From the NCBI GenBank assembly GCA_030526445.1, contig JAUNCV010000101.1, positions 1 through 7,627 on the forward strand: a stretch of 7,627 bases of DNA, read 5' to 3'. This DNA comes from Bacteroidales bacterium. Its GTDB lineage: Bacteria; Bacteroidota; Bacteroidia; Bacteroidales; UBA3663. Both the position numbers and the translations under genes were made by a program. Below the pieces are notes generated by a model, which was given only the letters and a program-made list of their open reading frames with translations, was not told the DNA's origin and made no database searches. Below, in pieces: positions 1-5,158 of this stretch; within the stretch, counting starts at the first letter, position 1, and every line of letters begins with the position of its first letter.

Positions 1-79
1 CGGTCTTTAGTAATGATCGATGCCGGCCTTAAGTTAAGCCTCCGGGAAGGGTTAAGTAGCGGCTCTCTGGAAGGGTCTC

Positions 80-105
80 TTTTTTTTCCTCGCGAGGAAA
101 AAAAA
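80..105. repeat. 26-bp perfect palindrome (T8, CCTCGCGAGG, A8)
   Basis: Eight Ts (80-87), the self-complementary core CCTCGCGAGG (88-97) and eight As (98-105) make a perfect palindrome with 13-bp arms and no spacer. Both strands read T-run, GC core, A-run, the reverse of the A-run/T-run order of a normal bidirectional terminator, so no U-tract would follow the GC stem in either transcript. It may be a protein-binding site, a cruciform-prone element, or a very stable RNA hairpin. Confidence 0.65.
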
Positions 106-165
106 TTTTGCTCGGCAGAAACACGAAATCGGTAGCAAAATGAACTTAAGAGATTCCAGATATCA

Positions 166-198
166 TCCCGATACTTTCCCGATACATTCCCGAAGGAT
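166..198. repeat. Three 11-bp tandem units, consensus TCCCGATACWT
   Basis: Units are 166-176 (TCCCGATACTT), 177-187 (TCCCGATACAT) and 188-198 (TCCCGAAGGAT). The first two differ at one base; the third keeps TCCCGA. The 11-bp period puts each unit on nearly the same face of the helix. It lies beyond the operon terminator in gene-free DNA, and its function is unknown. Confidence 0.6.
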
Positions 199-212
199 CA
201 TCGAGAAAACTG

Positions 213-263
213 AAATAGCAAAATGACAGCAACTCATGGCGAGCGGCCGTCATTTTGCTATTT
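213..263 (-). terminator. Terminator of the membrane protein-regulator operon
   Basis: AAATAGCAAAATGAC (213-227) and GTCATTTTGCTATTT (249-263) form a perfect 15-bp stem around a 21-nt loop, starting 5 bp after the regulator stop. In the minus-strand transcript the descending arm is U-rich and is followed by CAGTTTTC. It is probably the operon terminator, although the stem is AT-rich and the U-tract lies partly inside it. An extra partial copy of the left arm occurs at 133-143. Confidence 0.7.
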
Positions 264-267
264 TATA

Positions 268-552
268 TTACAAGCCTACAAAATAGGATTTCAATGCTTC
301 AACATACTGCTGCATGGCCAGTCGGCCCGCCTCTTCCATACGGCAAATGGTGCGAGGCTTTTTGCCCGACTCATCTTTATAGGTAGAGATGTAGCCTGCC
401 GAAGAGAGCTTATCGATCTGCACAGAGAGGTTACCCGCTGTCGATTCGGTTTTCTCCTTCAGATAGACAAAGTCGGCCTCTTCGACACCCAGCAGTATGG
501 ACATGATAGCCAAGCGAAGCTGACTGTGGAGCAAAGGATCGAGTTCTTGCAT
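268..552 (-). CDS. Small winged-helix DNA-binding transcriptional regulator
   Basis: This 94-aa protein is a single winged-helix domain of the MarR/ArsR-like type (HTH_34-like). Helix 1 spans about residues 8-22 (LHSQLRLAIMSILL), helix 2 about 25-34 (ADFVYLKEKT), the recognition helix about 37-51 (STAGNLSVQIDKLSS), and the wing about 54-71 (ISTYKDESGKKPRTIC), followed by a C-terminal helix 73-91 likely used for dimerisation. ADFVYLKEKT followed by GNLSVQIDKL is characteristic of the family. There is no separate ligand-binding domain and no Cys or His metal motif. It starts 4 bp after the membrane protein stop and is probably translated from the same mRNA. As a dimer it should bind a symmetric site; the two palindromes upstream of the operon (1230-1248, 1344-1362) are the best candidates, implying autorepression. 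A strong hairpin follows 5 bp after its stop. Confidence 0.87.
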   Translation of the reverse strand: MQELDPLLHSQLRLAIMSILLGVEEADFVYLKEKTESTAGNLSVQIDKLSSAGYISTYKDESGKKPRTICRMEEAGRLAMQQYVEALKSYFVGL

Positions 553-556
553 AGGC

Positions 557-1177
557 TCACTTTTTTGACTTTCGGTTCAAGATATGACCAGGGATGATGA
601 GAGTCACAACAGCACAAATTACCAACATAGCAGGCCAATGAGCTGCAATACTTGTACCTCCATGTATGCACAAATAATTGAGGAATGACCCACCAAAGCC
701 AATGCCAAAACCTCCACACAACATCAACGCTTTCTCCTTCAGAACAACGCCAGTACAGAATGTGCCAATGCCAGGCAAAAGAAGTCCTAGCAGAAGCATG
801 CCTGCCCAACATTCAGCGTGTTCCCAGTTCCAGAAACAGAAAAAGCCATAGGATGCAAACAGAACGAAGAAACAGGTCCAGATGATAGCAATGCTCTTCG
901 AAGCATAAGTGGCTGGCATGTTCTGGTACTTTTTGCAGCGACGACCCACAATGGCAAAAGCCACAAGCCCTAATGCTCCCATCAGCCAATACAGCCAATC
1001 ATGACCAGCACCACCAAACACCACCATGGCCCAAGTGGCTAATGAGCAAAAAAAGCAAAGATAGCCCCACATGAGAAACAATTCTCCCGAACCAATGGCC
1101 GAGTCTTTCTTAGTCTGCTGTATCATCTGCGAGATGAGCTCAAGGCTCTCCTTTTCGCTCAATTTTCTTTCTTCCAT
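557..1177 (-). CDS. Six-helix membrane protein paired with a winged-helix regulator
   Basis: I chose the ATG at 1177 (206 aa) because it begins the typical soluble segment MEERKLSEKESLELISQMI; an in-frame GTG at 1228 would add 17 residues that look like untranslated leader. After the polar N-terminus (1-30) there are six predicted membrane spans at about 34-54, 61-78, 95-116, 123-146, 150-170 and 181-201, with a basic tail NRKSKK. The protein is unusually rich in Cys (10) and Trp (9). I recognise the N-terminal style (EKESLELI, followed by GSGELFLMWGYL) as recurring in uncharacterised Bacteroidales membrane proteins next to small winged-helix regulators, but know no function. It is the first gene of a two-gene unit: the regulator starts 4 bp after its stop. 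A role as sensor or partner of the regulator, or as its regulated target, is inference only. Confidence 0.8.
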   Translation of the reverse strand: MEERKLSEKESLELISQMIQQTKKDSAIGSGELFLMWGYLCFFCSLATWAMVVFGGAGHDWLYWLMGALGLVAFAIVGRRCKKYQNMPATYASKSIAIIWTCFFVLFASYGFFCFWNWEHAECWAGMLLLGLLLPGIGTFCTGVVLKEKALMLCGGFGIGFGGSFLNYLCIHGGTSIAAHWPAMLVICAVVTLIIPGHILNRKSKK

Positions 1178-1196
1178 TTCTGATTGATTTTTCGAC

Positions 1197-1214
1197 ACAT
1201 ATAATAAAATATGT
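1197..1214. repeat. Short AT-rich inverted repeat before the membrane protein gene
   Basis: ACATAT (1197-1202) and ATATGT (1209-1214) form an inverted repeat with a 6-nt spacer, about 20 bp upstream of the preferred ATG at 1177. It could be a weak hairpin in the leader or a minor binding site. AT-rich palindromes of this size also arise by chance. Confidence 0.35.
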
Positions 1215-1229
1215 ATCTGTTTGAACACT

Positions 1230-1248
1230 TAGTTTATTTTATAAACCA
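1230..1248. promoter_or_regulatory. Palindromic operator, copy 2 (in the 5' leader)
   Basis: Identical 19-bp copy of the site at 1344-1362 (inverted repeat arms 1232-1237 and 1241-1246), offset by 114 bp, close to eleven helical turns. It lies downstream of the inferred start of transcription and has no recognisable -7 element beside it. It may therefore act as a roadblock or as the partner in a DNA loop rather than at a second promoter. Confidence 0.6.
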
Positions 1249-1332
1249 TCGGTGGAAAAGAAAAAGCAAGGAGGACGCGCCACTCACTTGCTCAAGCCGG
1301 CAAAACTCTTTCCAGACAACGATTTACGGGTG

Positions 1333-1363
1333 CAAAAGTATCATAGTTTATTTTATAAACCAA
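1333..1363 (-). promoter_or_regulatory. Promoter of the membrane protein-regulator operon
   Basis: On the minus strand TTG (1363-1361), 20 nt, then TACTTTTG (1340-1333) matches the Bacteroidetes -33/-7 consensus. The 15-bp palindrome of operator copy 1 fills most of the spacer between the two elements, so a bound protein should block RNA polymerase. Initiation near 1326 gives a leader of about 150 nt before the preferred ATG at 1177. Confidence 0.75.
1344..1362. promoter_or_regulatory. Palindromic operator, copy 1 (between -33 and -7)
   Basis: The 19-bp TAGTTTATTTTATAAACCA contains a perfect inverted repeat GTTTAT-TTT-ATAAAC (1346-1360). It is identical over all 19 bp to a second copy at 1230-1248. 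A symmetric site in the promoter spacer is the expected place for a repressor; the winged-helix protein encoded by the same operon is the obvious candidate, but this is inference. Confidence 0.65.
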
Positions 1364-1408
1364 GTTTTACTTCTCTTTTATGGCATTTTAACCTCAGATT
1401 GTCTCTTT

Positions 1409-1428
1409 TTGCCAATTTCAGATGGCAA
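1409..1428. other. Weak hairpin after the AAA ATPase gene
   Basis: TTGCCA (1409-1414) and TGGCAA (1423-1428) can form a 6-bp stem with an 8-nt loop, 18 bp past the ATPase stop. Neither strand has a U-tract directly after it, so it may be a 3'-end stabiliser or chance. No better terminator is seen before the next promoter. Confidence 0.3.
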
Positions 1429-1446
1429 TATCTAATAGTTCGATGC

Positions 1447-2607
1447 TCAATAATCCTTTAGCCCAACCGAATACAGCATTATCAGGCGATGCAGCGGATC
1501 GGTAAGCGAGTATGAGCCTGCGGTTTGGGTTATCAATCCAAACTCCATCATTCGCTTGAGCGCCGACTGCACTACACTGGTCGATGCCAGAGCGTGTTTC
1601 TTGATGAATGCAGTGCTGAGCACCTTTTGGGCACGCCCCTCGCGAGCGATGGCCGAAAGTACCTCTTTCTGACGCTCTGTAAGCGAACCCAACTGCTTGC
1701 GAAAACTTTCATTGCTTTCCTCAATCATCTCGTTCAATGTATGTTCGAGCAAATCTTTGCCACAGGTTTCTCCAGGTTCGCAGTTGATGAATGCTTCGTG
1801 CATCAGTTTTTGCAAGTAGTAGGTTGAGCCCTCTAAGACTTCATAGTAGCGATGAAGTTCTTGGGTATCCAGGTCTTTTTTATATGCCTTAAACCAATGT
1901 TGGGCGAAATCACAATATACATCGGGAGCAATTGGGTCCAGCGTCATTATGTTTGCACTATTATAAAAAGGACGAGCCTTGGACGCAAACATTTCGAGCA
2001 GCAGATGACGCTCGCTGCCCGAGAAGATGAAGTTGGCATTGCGCATGTGCTGTATATGCCCGCGCAGCATCGCCTCTATTTCTCCGTTTTTGTTTTCGGG
2101 ATAATTACTAACTTGCTGAAATTCATCGAAACAAATCAAACAAGGCTTATCGGCCTGCTCTAACCAGGAGAAGATTTCGGACAAGGTGAAATCGGGTGCC
2201 GACAACCGACCCACTTCGACCGTAAAAGTGGGCATACCAGAGAGTGCATCGAACCCGAATGTGCCGGCTAACGATTTTAGCGCCTGTACCAATGAAAGAG
2301 CGGCTTTCTGGCTTTGCGACTTCATAGTATTGAAAACTTCAAGACCAAAAGTATAAGTCAGTTCTCGCAGACTACTGGTGTGCAGCAAGTCAATATAGAA
2401 CAGGTAGTACTGCCCTTCTATCTCTGACTGCTTATAACAATGTTTTACTAACCTTGACTTACCCATACGGCGAGGCGATATCAAGACCACATTCCCTTCG
2501 TTCGTAATGGTCTTTACCAACTGCCTGGTTTCTGCAACTCGGTCGCAAAAATACTCAGTGGGAATGTCTCCAATCACAACAAATGGATTTTTTAGGGCAG
2601 TTGTCAT
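1447..2607 (-). CDS. Archaeal-type AAA/STAND-like ATPase with C-terminal winged helix
   Basis: This 386-aa protein resembles the ATP-binding family often labelled archaeal ATPase (ATPase_2-like), which is frequent and usually uncharacterised in Bacteroidetes. Visible motifs are an N-terminal FCDRVAETRQL segment (20-30) typical of the family, a Walker A of the form SPRRMGKSRL (44-53, Lys50, Ser51), Walker B CLICFDEF (156-163, Asp161, Glu162), and a sensor-like strand FIFSGSER (193-200). Residues about 309-375 form a probable winged helix, beginning LTERQKEVLSAIA and containing a recognition-like helix near 341-357 and SLTDPLHRLI. I see no C-terminal nuclease domain such as DUF234, which some relatives have. 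It has its own promoter and is separated on both sides, so it is a single-gene unit. Nucleotide binding is well supported; the biological role is unknown. Mobile-element or defence roles known for some relatives are not shown here. Confidence 0.88.
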   Translation of the reverse strand: MTTALKNPFVVIGDIPTEYFCDRVAETRQLVKTITNEGNVVLISPRRMGKSRLVKHCYKQSEIEGQYYLFYIDLLHTSSLRELTYTFGLEVFNTMKSQSQKAALSLVQALKSLAGTFGFDALSGMPTFTVEVGRLSAPDFTLSEIFSWLEQADKPCLICFDEFQQVSNYPENKNGEIEAMLRGHIQHMRNANFIFSGSERHLLLEMFASKARPFYNSANIMTLDPIAPDVYCDFAQHWFKAYKKDLDTQELHRYYEVLEGSTYYLQKLMHEAFINCEPGETCGKDLLEHTLNEMIEESNESFRKQLGSLTERQKEVLSAIAREGRAQKVLSTAFIKKHALASTSVVQSALKRMMEFGLITQTAGSYSLTDPLHRLIMLYSVGLKDY

Positions 2608-2633
2608 AATGCGTTACTATTTGATTTACAGCG

Positions 2634-2665
2634 CAAAGATATATCTTTGAAGATAATTATGCAAA
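2634..2665 (-). promoter_or_regulatory. Promoter of the AAA ATPase gene, -7 box inside a 16-bp palindrome
   Basis: On the minus strand TTTG (2665-2662), 20 nt, then TATCTTTG (2641-2634) is a full match to the Bacteroidetes consensus. Initiation near 2627 leaves about 20 nt before the ATG at 2607. The -7 element is half of a perfect 16-bp palindrome, CAAAGATATATCTTTG (2634-2649), so the same TAnnTTTG element is also read on the plus strand at 2642-2649, with TTTG 18 nt upstream (2620-2623). The palindrome could be an operator or create a divergent promoter. Confidence 0.8.
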
Positions 2666-2688
2666 TTGAATTATGCAAATCGCATAAT
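2656..2688. repeat. Three ATTATGC half-sites (direct pair plus inverted copy) upstream of the AAA ATPase gene
   Basis: AATTATGCAAAT occurs twice in direct orientation (2655-2666 and 2669-2680, 14-bp period). The second copy also forms an inverted repeat with GCATAAT at 2682-2688: 7-bp arms and a 5-nt spacer. The array overlaps the -33 TTTG (2665-2662), a position suited to an activator or repressor. No protein can be assigned from the sequence. Confidence 0.6.
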
Positions 2689-2906
2689 AAATACTGAATA
2701 ATTATAGGGTTTGATAGGCTTATATTTCATTTGTGATAAGTAAACACTTGATCAAAACGTTGAACAAAGGCTTACGCAATTTCCTCAAATTATAGAATGT
2801 CCGTTTTTTACAACTACATTAAGAAAATTCTTTGTTTCTTTGCAGCGTAAAAAAGAAAACAGATTTATAACCAATCAATCACAATACATAATCTTTATAT
2901 ACAGAA

Positions 2907-2945
2907 AACCCACAGTCGAGACAATTCGGCTGTGGGTTATTTTAT
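2907..2945. terminator. Hairpin terminator downstream of sufD, possibly bidirectional
   Basis: AACCCACAG (2907-2915) pairs perfectly with CTGTGGGTT (2930-2938). On the plus strand the stem can continue through G.U pairs to about 14 bp, closing on an ACAA loop and followed by TTATTTTAT. On the minus strand the two wobbles become mismatches, giving 9 bp plus an interrupted inner stem, then TTTTCTG. It lies 22 bp past the sufD stop, so it most likely ends sufBCD. Its better fit to a plus-strand transcript is unexplained. Confidence 0.75.
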
Positions 2946-2960
2946 GTTCAAAAAAGTTGA

Positions 2961-4358
2961 TTACTTCTTGATAGCGCAGCTCTTGCACTGGGTGAGCTCG
3001 CCACGGAAACGCTTCTCGACGAGATGGCGGAGGCGATCCTTGAGGGGCTCGATACGGATTTCGTCGATGACATCGTCCATAAAGGCGAACATGAGGAGCA
3101 TGCGGGCTTCGGCCTCAGGGATGCCACGAGTGCGCATATAGAAGAGTGCCTGCTGGTCGAGCTGACCGGTGGTGGCGCCATGCGAGCACTTCACATCGTC
3201 GGCATAAATCTCAAGCTCAGGACGAGCTACCATGCGAGTATCGGTCGAGAGACAGAGGTTGCGGCAGGTCTGGTGCGCATCGGTCTTGTCGGCACCCTGC
3301 TGCACCAGAATGCGGCCTACGAACGAACAGCGAGCCTTGTCATCGGCCACATACTTGAAGAACTCATGGCTCTGGCAGTTAGGCACTCGGTGGCGGATGT
3401 AGGTGAGATTATCGACCTTCTGCTCACCATCGGCAATGGCCAACCCAAAGAGATGGGTCTCTGCATGTTCGCCCTTGAGGTCAATGTAAACGCGATTGCG
3501 AGTGGTGCCACTCTGCAGTGCATACTGACCGATGGCTGCATTCGAGCCCTCTTGCTGCTCAACATAAACGGTGCTGAGACGCGATACCTTCTCGTTGTGC
3601 TCTTCGAGCGCATAGAAGTCGAAGGTAGCGTTGCGGCCCACGAAGATCTCAGTGGTCTGCAGGCTCAGGAGACGAACATCGGCCAAGTCGCTGGCATGGT
3701 CGCACACCAAAAGGCTAGCCTTGGCCTCGTCTTCGATAATGATGAGAAGGCGCTGAACAGCCATCTGATCATCCACGGCACGAAGCAACGAAATGAGCTG
3801 CAAAGGCTTCTCAACCTGCACACCCTTAGGCACATAGAGCACAAATCCGTCCTGACAGAGGAGCGTGTTGAGTGCAGCCTCTCCCAGCGGACGATGAGCA
3901 GTGACATTGGTCTTCTCGGCACGAATATCGTATTGTGCCTCCTGATTCAGGGCCAAACGACTGTAGTATTGCTCAATGAGTTCAGGATGCTCGGTGGCAA
4001 ACTGGCGCAAACTGCCGGCAAAGTAATTGCTGGCCGAAGAATGCGGATGCGAAGACACAGGCTCAACATACTGCTCATTGACCAGAAAGTGCAGATTGGT
4101 GCTCAACTCGGGCACAGAGCAAGTGAAGAGGTCCTCTTTGCGGGTAGGAACCTCATAGCGAGCCAGATTAAGTGCATAGTCGAAGGCAAGAACCTCTTCA
4201 GGGTCAACCTGCGTGAAGTCTTTCGGACGCTGCAAGCCTTCGCGCTCAAGCACCTCGGCCGCCTGCTCACGAAAAGCATTGAGCGCTGGTGCAGCATGGG
4301 CATCGATAAGCTCTCGCTGCTCGCGAAAAAGGTCTATATATTGCTGTTTTACAGACAT
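2961..4358 (-). CDS. sufD: Fe-S cluster assembly protein SufD
   Basis: SufD is the SufB paralogue that pairs with SufB and one SufC in SufBC2D; it is needed for iron entry and for a cluster-forming site at the SufB-SufD interface. The 465-aa product has a helical N-terminal part (about 1-110), a central beta-helix region (about 165-385) and a C-terminal SufC-binding region. The hallmark ADDVKCSHGATTGQLD at 386-401 contains Cys391 and His393, the latter matching by motif the functional E. coli SufD His360. LYVPKGVQVEKP at 174-185 is the SufD version of the YIPKGV motif in SufB. The extreme C-terminus carries a CKSC pair (Cys458, Cys461) whose role is unknown. It is the last gene of the operon, and a hairpin terminator lies 22 bp past its stop. 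No sufS or sufE/sufU follows in the window. Confidence 0.97.
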   Translation of the reverse strand: MSVKQQYIDLFREQRELIDAHAAPALNAFREQAAEVLEREGLQRPKDFTQVDPEEVLAFDYALNLARYEVPTRKEDLFTCSVPELSTNLHFLVNEQYVEPVSSHPHSSASNYFAGSLRQFATEHPELIEQYYSRLALNQEAQYDIRAEKTNVTAHRPLGEAALNTLLCQDGFVLYVPKGVQVEKPLQLISLLRAVDDQMAVQRLLIIIEDEAKASLLVCDHASDLADVRLLSLQTTEIFVGRNATFDFYALEEHNEKVSRLSTVYVEQQEGSNAAIGQYALQSGTTRNRVYIDLKGEHAETHLFGLAIADGEQKVDNLTYIRHRVPNCQSHEFFKYVADDKARCSFVGRILVQQGADKTDAHQTCRNLCLSTDTRMVARPELEIYADDVKCSHGATTGQLDQQALFYMRTRGIPEAEARMLLMFAFMDDVIDEIRIEPLKDRLRHLVEKRFRGELTQCKSCAIKK

Positions 4359-4386
4359 TAACTTGTAACTTTTAGCCTTTAACTAA

Positions 4387-5154
4387 TTAACCTTCCAACT
4401 CCTGTTTGATCCAGTCAAAGCCCTCGGCAAAGATCTTATCGCCCAACTCTGGGCCACCATGCTTCACGATGCGGCCTTTATACACAATGTGTACAAACTG
4501 AGGCTGCACATACTCGAGAAGTTTCTGGTAGTGAGTGATGACGATGCTTGAACGCTCGGCACTCTTGAGGCGGTTTACGCCATCAGACACGATGCGGAGA
4601 GCATCGACATCAAGGCCCGAGTCGGTCTCATCAAGGATAGAGAGAGTTGGTTCGAGCATAGCCATCTGGAAGATCTCGTTGCGTTTCTTCTCGCCACCCG
4701 AGAAACCTTCGTTGACCGAACGGTTGGCCAGCTTGTTATCGAGCTGCACCACGGCACGCTTTTCGCGCATCAGCTTGAGGAACTCGGTAGCAGTGAGTGC
4801 TGGCTTGCCCTGATATTCGCGCTGAGCATTGACAGCAGCACGCATAAAGTTGACCATGCTCACACCAGGAATCTCGACCGGATACTGGAATGAGAGGAAA
4901 AGACCCTCCCAGGCACGCTGTTCAGGCTTCATGGCCAAAAGGTCTTTGCCCTTGTAGAGAATCTGGCCCTCGGTAACCTCATAGGCAGGATTGCCGGTGA
5001 GGATGGCGCTCAAGGTGCTCTTGCCAGCACCATTAGGACCCATCACGGCATGCACCTCGCCCTCATTGATGGTGAGGTCAATGCCACGTAATATTTCTTT
5101 ACCATCCGCTACCACACGGGCATGGAGGTTCTTAATTTCAAGTAAAACTGCCAT
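4387..5154 (-). CDS. sufC: Fe-S cluster assembly ATPase SufC
   Basis: SufC is an ABC-type ATPase without membrane domains. It dimerises within SufBC2D, and its ATP binding and hydrolysis drive the conformational change that opens the SufB-SufD interface for cluster building. All ATPase motifs are intact in the 255-aa product: Walker A GPNGAGKST (39-47, Lys45), Q-loop SFQ ending at Gln90, signature FSGGEKKR (151-158), Walker B LSILDETDSGLD (171-182, catalytic Glu176) and H-loop His208. Lys45, Glu176 and His208 match E. coli K40, E171 and H203 with a constant offset of five. The start ATG at 5154 lies 4 bp after the sufB stop, and sufD begins 28 bp after the sufC stop, consistent with one operon. 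Length and composition are normal for the family. Confidence 0.98.
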   Translation of the reverse strand: MAVLLEIKNLHARVVADGKEILRGIDLTINEGEVHAVMGPNGAGKSTLSAILTGNPAYEVTEGQILYKGKDLLAMKPEQRAWEGLFLSFQYPVEIPGVSMVNFMRAAVNAQREYQGKPALTATEFLKLMREKRAVVQLDNKLANRSVNEGFSGGEKKRNEIFQMAMLEPTLSILDETDSGLDVDALRIVSDGVNRLKSAERSSIVITHYQKLLEYVQPQFVHIVYKGRIVKHGGPELGDKIFAEGFDWIKQELEG

Positions 5155-5158
5155 ATTT

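Larger units (their letters stand above)
1..212. other. Gene-free flank
   Basis: No supported protein or RNA gene is seen at this end. Apart from the 26-bp palindrome and the 11-bp tandem units it contains GGAAGGG twice (45-51 and 69-75) and several TTAAG motifs at 29-56, without a clear pattern. What lies beyond the window edge is unknown, so part of it may be the control or 3' region of a gene outside. Confidence 0.5.
2608..2960. other. 353-bp intergenic region between sufD and the AAA ATPase gene
   Basis: I find no convincing protein gene here on either strand. From high to low coordinates it holds the sufD-distal hairpin (2907-2945), an AT-rich stretch at about 2690-2900 without recognised structure, three ATTATGC half-sites (2656-2688) and the ATPase promoter with its palindrome (2634-2665). 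An 8-bp palindrome TTGATCAA lies at 2748-2755. On the plus strand there is a near-consensus -7 element, TTTCTTTGC (2835-2843), but no -33 element at the right distance, so a short plus-strand RNA ending at the hairpin is only a possibility. Confidence 0.6.

Noticed and set aside
166..198. CRISPR-like array
   Set aside because: The units are 11 bp with no spacers, far from CRISPR repeat structure, and no cas gene is present.
1178..1228. Upstream GTG start giving a 223-aa membrane protein
   Set aside because: The 17 extra residues look like translated leader, while the ATG at 1177 starts a sensible charged N-terminus and leaves operator copy 2 just upstream of the coding region.
2659..2697. 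12-codon plus-strand mini-ORF starting at ATG 2659
   Set aside because: It lies inside the ATTATGC repeats, would be nearly leaderless from an unproven promoter, and has no supporting signal.
3024..4361. 445-aa open frame on the plus strand
   Set aside because: It is exactly antisense to sufD, whose motifs and length are unambiguous. Its translation shows no recognisable domain, and long antisense frames arise easily from codon bias.
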